Of a stretch of 64,000 bases of DNA, positions 17,410-25,524 are shown piece after piece. The notes under the pieces are model-generated. The model was not told where the DNA came from, made no database searches, and worked only from the letters and a program-made list of their open reading frames with translations. Position 1 is the first letter of the stretch. Each line of letters begins with the position of its first letter. The translations under genes were made by a program, and so were the position numbers. Origin of the DNA: Cryobacterium algoritolerans (GTDB lineage: Bacteria; Actinomycetota; Actinomycetes; Actinomycetales; Microbacteriaceae). The stretch lies in NCBI RefSeq assembly GCF_004402785.1, contig NZ_SOFP01000046.1, positions 186,001-250,000 on the forward strand, written 5' to 3'.

Positions 17410-17970
17410 ATGACTGACACCATCACGAACATCCCCGGATACAAGGCCGGAACCTGGACCATCGATCCCACCCACAGCGAGGTCGGTTTCAGCATCCGTC
17501 ACCTGATGATAAGCAAGGTCAAGGGCAAGTTCGAGAAGTTTGACGCGACATTCGTGACCGCAGAGAACCCGCTCGACAGCACTGTCAGTGCAACGGCCGA
17601 GGTTGCCTCGATCAACACCAACGAGGCTAACCGCGACGGTCACCTCCGCACGGGCGACTTCTTCGACGCCGAGACTTTCCCCTCCATCAACTTCGTTTCC
17701 ACCGGTGTGCGTAACGTCAAGGGCGACTTCCTCATCGACGGCGACCTCACCATCAAGGGCGTCACCAAGCCGGTCACCTTCGACTTCGAGTTCGGCGGCT
17801 TCGGCACTGACCCCTACGGCAACTACAAGGCCGGTGCCACCGCCAAGACCGAGGTCACCCGCGCAGACTTCGGGCTCGAGTACAACGCGGCCCTCGAGAC
17901 CGGCGGCCTTCTCCTCGGCGAAAAGGTCACCATTACCCTTGAGCTGCAGGCCGCGCTGAACCAGGCGTAA
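17410..17970 (+). CDS. YceI family polyisoprenoid-binding-like protein
   Basis: 186 residues, the usual size of the lipocalin-like YceI beta-barrel. Family motifs are seen in order: WTIDPTHSEVGFSIRHLMIS (about 17-36), KVKGKFEKFDATF, then GVRNVKGDFLIDGDLTIKGV and KPVTFDFEFGGFG. There is no signal peptide, as is common in actinobacterial members, so it is probably cytoplasmic. YceI proteins bind long isoprenoids or amphiphiles; the ligand here is unknown. ATG 17410 follows GGAG. It stands alone, with a strong hairpin terminator behind it. Confidence 0.9.
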   Translation: MTDTITNIPGYKAGTWTIDPTHSEVGFSIRHLMISKVKGKFEKFDATFVTAENPLDSTVSATAEVASINTNEANRDGHLRTGDFFDAETFPSINFVSTGVRNVKGDFLIDGDLTIKGVTKPVTFDFEFGGFGTDPYGNYKAGATAKTEVTRADFGLEYNAALETGGLLLGEKVTITLELQAALNQA

Positions 17971-17985
17971 TCCGGCGGTATCGAC

Positions 17986-18014
17986 AGGGGCTCTGCTACG
18001 GCGGGGCCCCTTTG
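17986..18014 (+). terminator. Rho-independent-type terminator of the YceI gene
   Basis: AGGGGCTCTGC and GCGGGGCCCCT pair over 11 bp (two G-U pairs) around a TACG tetraloop, followed by TTTGT. It begins 15 bp after the stop codon. Confidence 0.75.
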
Positions 18015-18220
18015 TCTCGCCCGGGCCGGCAAAAGGACTCCCCATTGTGGCGCCGACCCGCCTCGGATGGCCCAGCCAGACGGGCCTCACCGTGACGGGC
18101 CGGGTGTACTTCCAGAAATTGAGGGCATTGGAACGCTGGTGGTTGAACTGTTCTTGACCAAGACGTCCAGCCCGCCCCGTCGTCGAGCGTGTCCCGCGGT
18201 GCTTGAGCGTGCCCTAGCGT

Positions 18221-18273
18221 GGTCGAGCCAGTCCTGCGGTGGTCGAGCCAGTCCTGCGGTGGTCGAGCCAGTG
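18221..18273. repeat. Direct repeat of a 20-bp unit related to the dispersed GGTCGAGC repeat
   Basis: Two exact copies of GGTCGAGCCAGTCCTGCGGT (18221-18240 and 18241-18260) plus a 12-base partial third. It sits in the roughly 300-bp space between the YceI terminator and the 3' end of the broken HNH gene; nothing else was recognised in that space. Confidence 0.8.
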
Positions 18274-18560
18274 GAGACCTGGCTCAGTCGGGTGGTTGCT
18301 GACTCGCCCCGCGCTTTATGGCCGCCTTGTTCTGGCGGAGCTTGAGGTGGGTCTTGCGGGGGAGTGGGATGAGGGTTTGTTCCGGGTCGAGTGTCGTGGG
18401 TGGTTTGAGGCGGTAGGTGTTGGCGTTGCGGAGGATTTCCCAGTGTGTGTTGTGGAGGAGTAGGTGGTGGGGGTGGCAGAGGCAGATTCCGTCGGCGAGG
18501 TCGGTGAGTCCGTGTTCGAGTAGCCATTTTTTGAGGTGGTGGGCTTTGGTCCAGGATGGT

Positions 18561-18600
18561 GGTCGGTCGCAGTCGGTCGCAGTCGGTCGCAGTCGGGCCA
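18561..18600. repeat. 10-bp tandem repeat interrupting the HNH motif
   Basis: About three copies of GGTCGGTCGC/AGTCGGTCGC, read as GACTGCGACC on the coding strand. One copy would join WPDCDR to PPSWTKAHH in frame, as in intact family members. The two extra copies add 20 bp and shift the frame. Confidence 0.9.
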
Positions 18601-18828
18601 GAGGCAGCCGCCGTCACGTGCGCCCATGGTGGTGCGTTGTTTTTCGGTGAAGAATCGTTGTTCTCGTCCGACGTCGAGTGCCTGTCCGGTGTCGTTGAAG
18701 AGGATCCCGCGCGCACCGGTGTCGCGGAGTTGTCGTTCGATGGTGGCGAGGGAGATCGAGGCGGGACTGCCCTCAAGGTAGCCGTGGCCGACCGGTGGAG
18801 AGGATGCAGCGGTTTCTGCGGGAGTTGA

Positions 18829-19257
<429 letters not shown>

Positions 19258-19424
19258 TGAACCCGCAAGCAGCCGGGTGAGGGTGGTAAAGAGTTTGTCC
19301 GCGGTGACAGCGGTGTCGATATCTCCCAAGCCCTTCCGGATCGACTCCGCGGCATCGACGGAGAGCGTGCCGGCGGCCACGGCGCGCGCGATCGGGCCCT
19401 GCCACGCCCGGGAGCGCCTGAACC

Positions 19425-19496
19425 GGGCAGGAGACCAGGCAGGAGACCGGGCGGGAGACCAGGCGGGAGACCAGGCGGGAGACCGGGCGGGAAACC
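19425..19496. repeat. 12-bp tandem repeat encoding Gly-Leu-Pro-Pro units
   Basis: Six consecutive 12-bp units on the minus strand (GGTCTCCCGCCT type, with C/T variants) encode GLPP or GLLP in the first frame of the HNH gene. The first frameshift lies just downstream of the last unit. Confidence 0.9.
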
Positions 19497-19938
19497 GGCA
19501 GGACGGTCGGGGCTGTCGGGCCCGCCGGCACCACCGGTGTCGCCGGTCCCACCGGCGCTGGGCGACCCGAACGCGTCATTCTTGCTGGAACCGGTGACCT
19601 TCTGGATCATCGCCTCCGGCGAGAGGAACTCCTGCCGGGCGGCCAGTCCCGAATGGCCCAGCTCCGGCCGGGACCGGTGGGCGATCGTCGCGGCCATCCA
19701 CGCCGCATACTGTTCGATCAGACGGCGGGCGACGGCGATCTGACCTTGACCCGTCAGCACCGCAGCATCAGGCAGGGCCTCCAGATCGGCGCTGGAACAG
19801 CCCAGACGCGCGACGGTCTCCGCTGCCTGCCTGAGCTGATCTGCCGGTGAATCCATACCACGAGAATACCAAAAGGTGAACACAAATATGAGTGAACATC
19901 ACGTCTTGTGGATAACTAATCGAAAGTTTATCCACCGG

Positions 19939-20023
19939 GTCTTGACGGGCTCGACCACCGGGCCAGGCACGATCACTGGGCTCGACGGTCTCGACCACCG
20001 GGCCGGCTCGACCGCCGGGGGCG
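19939..20023. repeat. Copies of the dispersed TCGACCACCGGG repeat in an intergenic space
   Basis: Two copies of a TCGACCACCGGGCC core (19951-19964 and 19991-20004) with related flanks, followed by a shorter GGCTCGACCGCCGGGG. It lies between the HNH pseudogene start and the FUSC stop, that is, between a gene start and a gene end. The first copy, with its GGTCTTGACGGGC flank, is nearly identical to the sequence inside thrS at 55001-55026. Confidence 0.75.
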
Positions 20024-20049
20024 GCGATACCGCCGGGACTCGATCTGCC

Positions 20050-21087
20050 CTAGTCGCCCTTGATCTCCTCGCGCACCCGACGCAGGTCCTCCATCAGCGA
20101 GCCGATCAGGATCCAGTGCTGCGGATGCGGCAAAGCGATGAACAGTGGGGCGGTCAGTGTCGGCGGCTCGACGGGCAGGGACACCTTCTCTCGATCGGGG
20201 TGGTCGACCTCCGACGCCAGGAGCCTGAGGTCATGGGCGGCCCGGCTGAGCTCCACGGTGATCGCCAGCACGGTCGGCTCCAGGTGGAGCGAGTGGTCAT
20301 AGTGGTCCCTGAGCGACCTGGTCATGCCGATGGTGCGCGTGACCAGGGAGATCAGACGGTTGTAGAACTCCTCGTCGATATCGAGCAGGCGCCGGTGCAT
20401 CCCATGCCGTGGATTGAGGGTGAGACTTTCCTCGGCCTGTTTGATTGCCTTCTCGGCCTTGCTCAGCATCGGGCGCAGCAGCCGCGCCTTGATCATCATC
20501 TCTTCGATCTGGCTGGCCTGCTGCGGAAATCGGAGGGCGTCGACAATGCGGTCGAGGGTGTCGGCCACTTCGCGTGCGAGCCGCACGACGGCGTCGTGGG
20601 CCGGTGCGAGTAGCACGGGCGGCACGATCAGCGCGTTGACGACGAGCGCGACGGCCGCCCCGATGATCGTCTCCAGGATGCGGTCCCGTGCGTACTCGGG
20701 GGTTGTCGCCCCGATCGAGAGCACGAGCATCGCGCTGATCGGGATCTGGCTGGCCGAGCTGGGGGCGAGGCGAAGTGCCCAGGCCAGCATGATGCAGAAG
20801 ACGATGGCGAGCAGCACGATCCAGCTGGACTGGCCGAAGGCGATGCCGATCGCGTAGGCGATGAGCACGCCGCCGATCACCCCGAGGCTGCGCTCGACCG
20901 CTCGGCCCAGGGTCTGGTTGATGTTCGGTTGCACGACCAGCAGCGCCGCGATGGCGGCGAAGATGGGCAGGTCGGTCTGCAGCAGGACCTGTGACAGGAG
21001 CCAGCCAAGTCCCACGGCGACGGAGGTCTTCACGGCCTGGAGTAGCGGGATCCGGCTCGTGGATCGCAGGCGGGCCGTTATTCTCAC
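20050..21087 (-). CDS. FUSC family membrane protein (aromatic acid exporter-like)
   Basis: 345 residues from GTG 21087. The N-terminal half holds about six closely spaced helices (PLLQAVKTSVAVGLGWLLSQ; DLPIFAAIAALLVVQPNINQ; TLGRAVERSLGVIGGVLIAY), the pattern of the fusaric-acid-resistance/YccS-type domain. The C-terminal half is helical and cytoplasmic, with a region rich in charged residues (KARLLRPMLSKAEKAIKQAE). Such proteins are thought to export aromatic or carboxylated compounds. The frame is open further upstream, but that part reads as the end of a decayed winged-helix gene, so the later GTG is preferred. It is read alone. Confidence 0.82.
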   Translation of the reverse strand: MRITARLRSTSRIPLLQAVKTSVAVGLGWLLSQVLLQTDLPIFAAIAALLVVQPNINQTLGRAVERSLGVIGGVLIAYAIGIAFGQSSWIVLLAIVFCIMLAWALRLAPSSASQIPISAMLVLSIGATTPEYARDRILETIIGAAVALVVNALIVPPVLLAPAHDAVVRLAREVADTLDRIVDALRFPQQASQIEEMMIKARLLRPMLSKAEKAIKQAEESLTLNPRHGMHRRLLDIDEEFYNRLISLVTRTIGMTRSLRDHYDHSLHLEPTVLAITVELSRAAHDLRLLASEVDHPDREKVSLPVEPPTLTAPLFIALPHPQHWILIGSLMEDLRRVREEIKGD

Positions 21088-21119
21088 TTGCTCAGGGTAG
21101 CGTGAGCCGGCCGCCCGGC

Positions 21120-21850
21120 GGTCCGGGTGGCTCGACGTGTTCCAAGGTTTCGGCAGGCTGGGTTGCGGTTGCGGTTCATCCGACGCGGCCCAGAACTGGG
21201 TGATGCCCTCCACCTGCAGTTCGATCAGCCGGTCGCGAGCTGCATTGAGGCCGACCTGGACTTCGGCAACGGTGAGCCGGGACGACCCCATGAAATCCTG
21301 CAGGGTCGCCGGTCCGTGGCCGGAGAGGTAGCGGAGCGGCGCCCGTAGACAGTCGTCCAGCAGTACCTGCAGTTGCCGAGAGCCGACCTGTCTGCCCCAG
21401 CAGATCGGGCCCGGTCAGGTCAAGGCGGGCGATCAATTGGTAACCGCTCCGGCCCGTTGTGGTGATTCCGGCCGACACGAGGGTGGCGAAGAAACCGACC
21501 CCGGACAGCTGACGGCTCCCGTTCAGGGAGGAAAGCGCGGCGTCCCTCGCCTGCTCGAGGATCGCCTCGTTCGGGCCGAGTTGACCTCGATGGGTTTTCA
21601 TTCCGGGCAACACCCGCGGGCCGTCAGACCGAGCGTCCAGGCCAGGTCTACCGCCGGTAGGCAATGGTGGGGGCCGCGCATCGGCCAGGACCGCACGATC
21701 TGCGCGCCATCGATCGCCTGGAGAACGTCGCAAACGGATGATCCGGGTGCCCGCACACCGATGGCACACCGGGCGGCCGCGAACTCCTGCGCCTGCACGG
21801 CGAGGAGGCGATCGGTGCCATCGAACAGGTATGCCGGACAGAGTCCGGGC
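21120..21850 (-). pseudogene. Remnant of a winged-helix DNA-binding (AlkZ/YcaQ-like) protein gene
   Basis: Three blocks in three different frames, in the right order, look like one protein of the winged-helix/AlkZ glycosylase-like family. The N-terminal block reads AVQAQEFAAARCAIGVRAPG, then DGAQIVRSWPMRG and PAVDLAWTLGL. The middle block reads GQLGPNEAILEQARDAALSS and FFATLVSAGITTTGRSGYQL. The late block reads RYLSGHGPATLQDFMGSSRL. Stops and frame changes separate them, and the far N- and C-terminal parts are not recognisable. Its relatives unhook DNA crosslinks or are uncharacterised. The last fragment is in frame with the FUSC gene, which lengthens that open frame artificially. Boundaries are approximate. 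Confidence 0.6.
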
Positions 21851-21884
21851 CACGGCTGTTCTGGCTTGGACAGGCCTGCCTCGG

Positions 21885-22175
21885 TCAGTCAAACGTGCGA
21901 ACCAGCTGCCACTCCGCCTCGGTTTCGCCGTGCTCCACGTCGAAGACGTGGGTTTCGCCGTCGTCGGCCGTGGCTTGGAACCTCCAGCCGGCAATCCGCA
22001 ACGGGGGATGCCCGATGCCGAAGTCGTGCGGTGAGAACGGTCTCCACCAGTCGCAGGTCCCCACCAGGGTCGTCGGGGTGTCGGTCACCCGGAACCGGCG
22101 CGCGCGCCAGACCATCCGCTGCGGTTCTCCGACCGCACTCGTCCAGACCCTGATCGATTCGTCCACCCTCGGCAC
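21885..22175 (-). CDS. Small protein of unknown function, possibly DUF6504-like
   Basis: 96 residues from GTG 22175, which has GAGGTGG at good spacing; an ATG at 22196 would give a longer form. It is rich in Trp and Arg, with no signal or membrane segment: RMVWRARRFRVTDTPTTL near 22-40, CDWWRPFSPHDFGIGHPP near 45-63, then GWRFQATADDGETHVFDVEH. The pattern of a short protein opening with RVDESIRVW and then VWRARRFRV recalls small actinobacterial proteins coded beside the SOS mutasome genes (imuB/dnaE2), but I cannot confirm the family. A LexA-type box directly upstream agrees with a DNA-damage link. No mutasome genes are next to it here. Confidence 0.65.
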   Translation of the reverse strand: MPRVDESIRVWTSAVGEPQRMVWRARRFRVTDTPTTLVGTCDWWRPFSPHDFGIGHPPLRIAGWRFQATADDGETHVFDVEHGETEAEWQLVRTFD

Positions 22176-22202
22176 GGGGCGCCACCTCACTACCATCCCA
22201 AA

Positions 22203-22218
22203 TAGAACGTATGTTCGA
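22203..22218 (-). promoter_or_regulatory. LexA (SOS) box
   Basis: TAGAACGTATGTTCGA: the core AGAACGTATGTTCG at 22204-22217 fits CGAACRNRYGTTYG, the Gram-positive/actinobacterial LexA consensus, at 13 of 14 positions. It ends 28 bp ahead of the GTG of the small gene at 21885-22175, overlapping its likely promoter. Confidence 0.6.
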
Positions 22219-22303
22219 TAAGAAACTGTAGCTCCGTTGTGCGGTTCACCGCCAGTACCCGTCGCACCGGGATCTCACTTCGGCTCGGCACCCACTGGCG
22301 AGT

Positions 22304-23386
22304 TCAGGCGAGGTCGTCGTCCGTGCGCGCGCCGAAGACGATCTCATCCCAGCTGGGCATCGAGGCCCGGCCGCGCTTGCCGTGGCTGCCGGTGTTGCGG
22401 GGCTGACCGGTGGCGGCCTGGTTTGACCAGGCGTTCCTGGATGGATCGGTGGTCGGTTCCACCGCGGGCGCCTCCACCGGGGTCTCCAGCAGTCGCATGC
22501 CCTGGGAGGACACCGAGGGGGCTTCGTCGTGCTCGAAAACGGCCGCTTCCCGCTCGCCGCGCCGGCGACGAAGGGACTCGAGCAGGTCGGCGGTTTCGCT
22601 CAGGCTCTGGGGTGGTTCGGCGGCGCGTTTGATCGCGGCCTTGGAGACGGCATCCGTCGTACCGGCCGGGCGAGAGTACGGGATCGGATCAAGCAGCGGC
22701 GCCGTGTCAGCCAGCAGGTCGTCGGCCAGGGACTCCTTGAACGTGAAGGCTCCGCTGTCGAACCGGGACACGTCGGCCAGGCTCGTCTCCGCGCCGACGG
22801 CGCGAAGGCGGGGGATGAGCGCTCCCTTGAGCTCGCCCTGCTGGGAGAGTGCGATCGCCTCGTTGCCGACCGGCGACAGGGAGTTCTTCTTCGGCTCGAA
22901 GCCCCAGCGCGCATCGTGGTCGATGTCGTCCGCGGTGAAGGCGAGCTTGACAATCCAGCCGGCGCCCGGCTCTTTCCAGCTGGCCCACCGCTCATTGATG
23001 GCGCCGAGCGACGCGAGGCGTTCACGGATGACGCTTCCGAAATTGGCGCCGCCCTCGATCGGATCGGGGTCGATCGCGGTATGCACGGGCACGCTCAGCG
23101 CGCAGGACACGATGTATTCGCGCTCGGCGACGACCGGGCCCTCGAAACGGCGAACGAAGTCGATGGACGCTCCGGTCACGGCCGCGACATCCTCTGCGGA
23201 CATGCCCGAACGAATGTGCGCCTGCACCTCGCGCGGGGATAGCTTCGGCCCAGCCGTGGATTCGGTCTGGGTTTGGCGAAGTCGGGACTGGAGAACCTCG
23301 TCGATGGGGATCCGGAAACGATCCCCATCTTCGCTTGCTGCAAGCAGCGCGCCGTTCTCAACTCCGATAACTTTCAATTCCTGCAT
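22304..23386 (-). CDS. sepH: Septation protein SepH (DUF3071)
   Basis: 360 residues. The conserved N-terminal domain (about 1-170) starts MQELKVIGVENGALLAASED and contains a helix-turn-helix-like segment (VQAHIRSGMSAEDVAAVTGA). It is followed by the family block VVAEREYIVSCALSVPVHTA and RWASWKEPGAGWIVKLAFTA. The C-terminal half is polar and disordered, ending in an acidic tail. SepH is an actinobacterial cell-division protein that binds FtsZ and promotes its assembly at the septum. It diverges from the DUF4193 gene, the arrangement usual in actinobacteria. Its length is typical. Confidence 0.9.
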   Translation of the reverse strand: MQELKVIGVENGALLAASEDGDRFRIPIDEVLQSRLRQTQTESTAGPKLSPREVQAHIRSGMSAEDVAAVTGASIDFVRRFEGPVVAEREYIVSCALSVPVHTAIDPDPIEGGANFGSVIRERLASLGAINERWASWKEPGAGWIVKLAFTADDIDHDARWGFEPKKNSLSPVGNEAIALSQQGELKGALIPRLRAVGAETSLADVSRFDSGAFTFKESLADDLLADTAPLLDPIPYSRPAGTTDAVSKAAIKRAAEPPQSLSETADLLESLRRRRGEREAAVFEHDEAPSVSSQGMRLLETPVEAPAVEPTTDPSRNAWSNQAATGQPRNTGSHGKRGRASMPSWDEIVFGARTDDDLA

Positions 23387-23583
23387 CTCGAAAGCCCTCT
23401 CGCGATCACTGATGTCGCCAAGACTGCCATGAGATCACCGCTTTTCCGGGGAATACGCCGGGCGTGCCGCAAGTTGATGACTGAGCCGGTGAACACGGAC
23501 GGCGCGTAGTTTGCTATTCCGTCAGGATTGTTGGAAACTATGCCCGCCGATTTCGTTTATCGGCGTTAAAGAAATGGATGGGT

Positions 23584-23877
23584 ATGGCAACCGATTACGA
23601 CGCACCGCGAAAGACCGAAGACGACTCTGAGTCGATTGAGGCCCTCAAGGAGCGCGTACCCGACAAGATGTCCGGAGTCGTGGATGTCGACGACTCAGAC
23701 AACCCCGGTGGTTTCGATCTTCCCGGCGCCGATCTGTCCGACCTCGACCTCGATGTCGTCGTCCTGCCCCCGCAGGCCGATGAGTTCACCTGCGTTGAGT
23801 GTTTCCTCGTGAAGCACCGCTCGCAGATGTCGCACGAGACCAAGCTCGGTCCGGTCTGTCTGGAGTGCGACGCCTAA
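23584..23877 (+). CDS. DUF4193 family protein
   Basis: 97 residues from ATG 23584; an ATG six bases earlier is also open. The sequence is strongly conserved in actinobacteria: MATDYDAPRKTEDDSESIEA, VDVDDSDNPGGFDLPGADLS, and a C-terminal zinc-ribbon-like part with two CxxC pairs (CVECFLVKHRSQ and CLECDA). It is highly acidic and soluble. Function unknown; some relatives are linked to dUTPase and SepH by conserved position, as here. Confidence 0.9.
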   Translation: MATDYDAPRKTEDDSESIEALKERVPDKMSGVVDVDDSDNPGGFDLPGADLSDLDLDVVVLPPQADEFTCVECFLVKHRSQMSHETKLGPVCLECDA

Positions 23878-23883
23878 GCGCGC

Positions 23884-24339
23884 TTAGTTACTTGATACTG
23901 GCCGTCGCGATCCATTGATCGCGGCGGCCAATTTCTGTGGGTGGCGAGTCGACACCAGCCAGTACGGCGCGGGGTCGGTCGCATCCACGATCGGAATGCG
24001 CACGACCGGGCCGACCCAGCCACGGATGAGCAGCCACGCGCGGGCATCGAGCCGGCGTCCTCGTTCCAGGGTCGCCTCCGCGCCCTCGAACGGCATTGCC
24101 TCGCCGACCAGATCGGTCGTAATCGTCGCCTTCCCCGCCGTCAGAGTCCCGTCCTTCACGGCAACGACGGGCGAGGTGAGCACCAGGGTCAAGACGCAGG
24201 CGGCATACAGGCCGGCGGCGATGATGATTCCGGCCGGCATCGAGATCGGCGCGAAGACGAGGATGCTCGCGGGGATGACAAGTGCTGTGGCGACGTAAGG
24301 CGCAGGTGACGCCCAGAGTTTTTCGCGATATTCAGGCAT
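23884..24339 (-). CDS. DUF3093 family membrane protein
   Basis: 151 residues. Two N-terminal transmembrane helices (YVATALVIPASILVFAPISM and IIIAAGLYAACVLTLVLTSP, about residues 15-58) are followed by a soluble PH-like domain containing VAVKDGTLTAGKATITTDLV and ARAWLLIRGWVGPVVRIPIV. This is the layout of DUF3093, a small actinobacterial family of unknown function always found near dut. It diverges from dut (39 bp between starts) and converges on the DUF4193 gene (6 bp between stops). Confidence 0.88.
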   Translation of the reverse strand: MPEYREKLWASPAPYVATALVIPASILVFAPISMPAGIIIAAGLYAACVLTLVLTSPVVAVKDGTLTAGKATITTDLVGEAMPFEGAEATLERGRRLDARAWLLIRGWVGPVVRIPIVDATDPAPYWLVSTRHPQKLAAAINGSRRPVSSN

Positions 24340-24377
24340 GGCTCTATTCGATCAGACTTCTGCACTACCCTCGACAC

Positions 24378-24869
24378 GTGGCAGAAAGCGTCGAAGTCCT
24401 GATTACCGCGTCCGTCCTCCCGAATTACGCGCATCCGGGCGATGCCGGGGCAGATCTGCATTCCTCGGAGGCGCTCGTCCTGGCCCCCGGTGAGCGAGCC
24501 CTCGTCGGAACCGGTGTCGCCATCGCGCTGCCCGACGGCTACGCCGCGTTCGTGGTTCCCCGAAGCGGGCTCGCCGTGAAGCACGGAATCACCATCGTCA
24601 ATGCGCCCGGCACCGTGGATGCCGGCTACCGCGGCGAGATCAAGGTCACGCTGCTCAACACGGATACTTCTGCCGCATTCCCGATCGCCATCGGCGACCG
24701 TATCGCGCAGCTCATCATCATGCCCGTGGCCCGTGCCGCCTTCATCCCCGTCGAACGGCTGCCAGGCAGCCAGCGCGGGGAAGGCGGATTCGGGTCGACC
24801 GGGCTCGGCCGGAAGCCCGCCGGCGCCGCAGGGCCAGTCGGCACCCCAGAATCAGGAGACACCCCGTGA
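24378..24869 (+). CDS. dut: dUTP diphosphatase
   Basis: 163 residues from GTG 24378. It hydrolyses dUTP to dUMP and pyrophosphate, keeping uracil out of DNA and feeding dTMP synthesis. The five trimeric dUTPase motifs are present: HPGDAGADLHSSE; VPRSGLAVKHGITI; NAPGTVDAGYRGEIKVTLLN; GDRIAQLIIMPV; GSQRGEGGFGSTG. No Shine-Dalgarno precedes the GTG, and a TACCCT -10-like box lies just upstream, so the message may be leaderless. A frame open upstream to 24282 would overlap the divergent DUF3093 gene and is rejected. The stop overlaps the DUF3710 start by 4 bp. Confidence 0.93.
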   Translation: MAESVEVLITASVLPNYAHPGDAGADLHSSEALVLAPGERALVGTGVAIALPDGYAAFVVPRSGLAVKHGITIVNAPGTVDAGYRGEIKVTLLNTDTSAAFPIAIGDRIAQLIIMPVARAAFIPVERLPGSQRGEGGFGSTGLGRKPAGAAGPVGTPESGDTP

Positions 24870-25495
24870 GTGACATCGTTGAGCCGGAAGAATTCCCGGA
24901 ATTATTGGCCAAGTCGGCACCGGAAGACCGTGAGACCGAAGGCCCACTCGACGAGATCGAGGCGAACCCCGTGCGACCTTATGTCGACCTCGGCGGCGTG
25001 AAGATCCTGCCCCGCGAGGGTCTCCACTTGCGCCTTGAGATCGAGGAGGGCAGCAAACGGGTTGTCGCAATCGGGCTCGACTACGCCGGCTCGACCCTCC
25101 AGGTGCAGCCGTTCGCCGCCCCGAGGTCGAGTGGCCTCTGGCACGAAATCCGTGACCAGATCGCCGACCAGATCGGTAAGCAGGGTGGCACGACGACCCT
25201 GCGGGAGGGCCCGTTCGGCCCCGAACTCGTCGCGGAGATCCCGGTCGCGGCCGGCTCCGGCGCCGACGAATCGAGCCGACTCGCCCGCTTCATCGGCGTC
25301 GACGGCCCCCGGTGGTTCCTCCGCGGCGTGATCGCGGGGGAGGGTGCCGTCAACCCGGAGGCGGCCGCCCAGATCGAAGACCTCTTCCGCAGCATCGTCG
25401 TCGTGCGCGGGTCGGCGCCGATGCCGCCCCGAGACCTCATCCCGCTCCGGATGCCGTCTACTCCGGCCGGCGCGGCCGAACCGACCGACGGCTGA
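24866..25495 (+). CDS. DUF3710 family protein
   Basis: 209 residues, GTG start overlapping the dut stop (GTGA). Conserved family blocks are YVDLGGVKILPREGLHLRLE near residues 39-58, AGSTLQVQPFAAPRSSGLWH near 73-93, and SRLARFIGVDGPRWFLRGVI near 137-155. It is soluble and acidic. The family is restricted to actinobacteria and sits between dut and DUF3159 in many of them; its biochemical role is unknown. Coupling to dut suggests coexpression rather than a proven shared function. Confidence 0.9.
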   Translation: MSDIVEPEEFPELLAKSAPEDRETEGPLDEIEANPVRPYVDLGGVKILPREGLHLRLEIEEGSKRVVAIGLDYAGSTLQVQPFAAPRSSGLWHEIRDQIADQIGKQGGTTTLREGPFGPELVAEIPVAAGSGADESSRLARFIGVDGPRWFLRGVIAGEGAVNPEAAAQIEDLFRSIVVVRGSAPMPPRDLIPLRMPSTPAGAAEPTDG

Positions 25496-25524
25496 ACCGG
25501 CCTCCCAGCAGAAAGAACGCCCGC

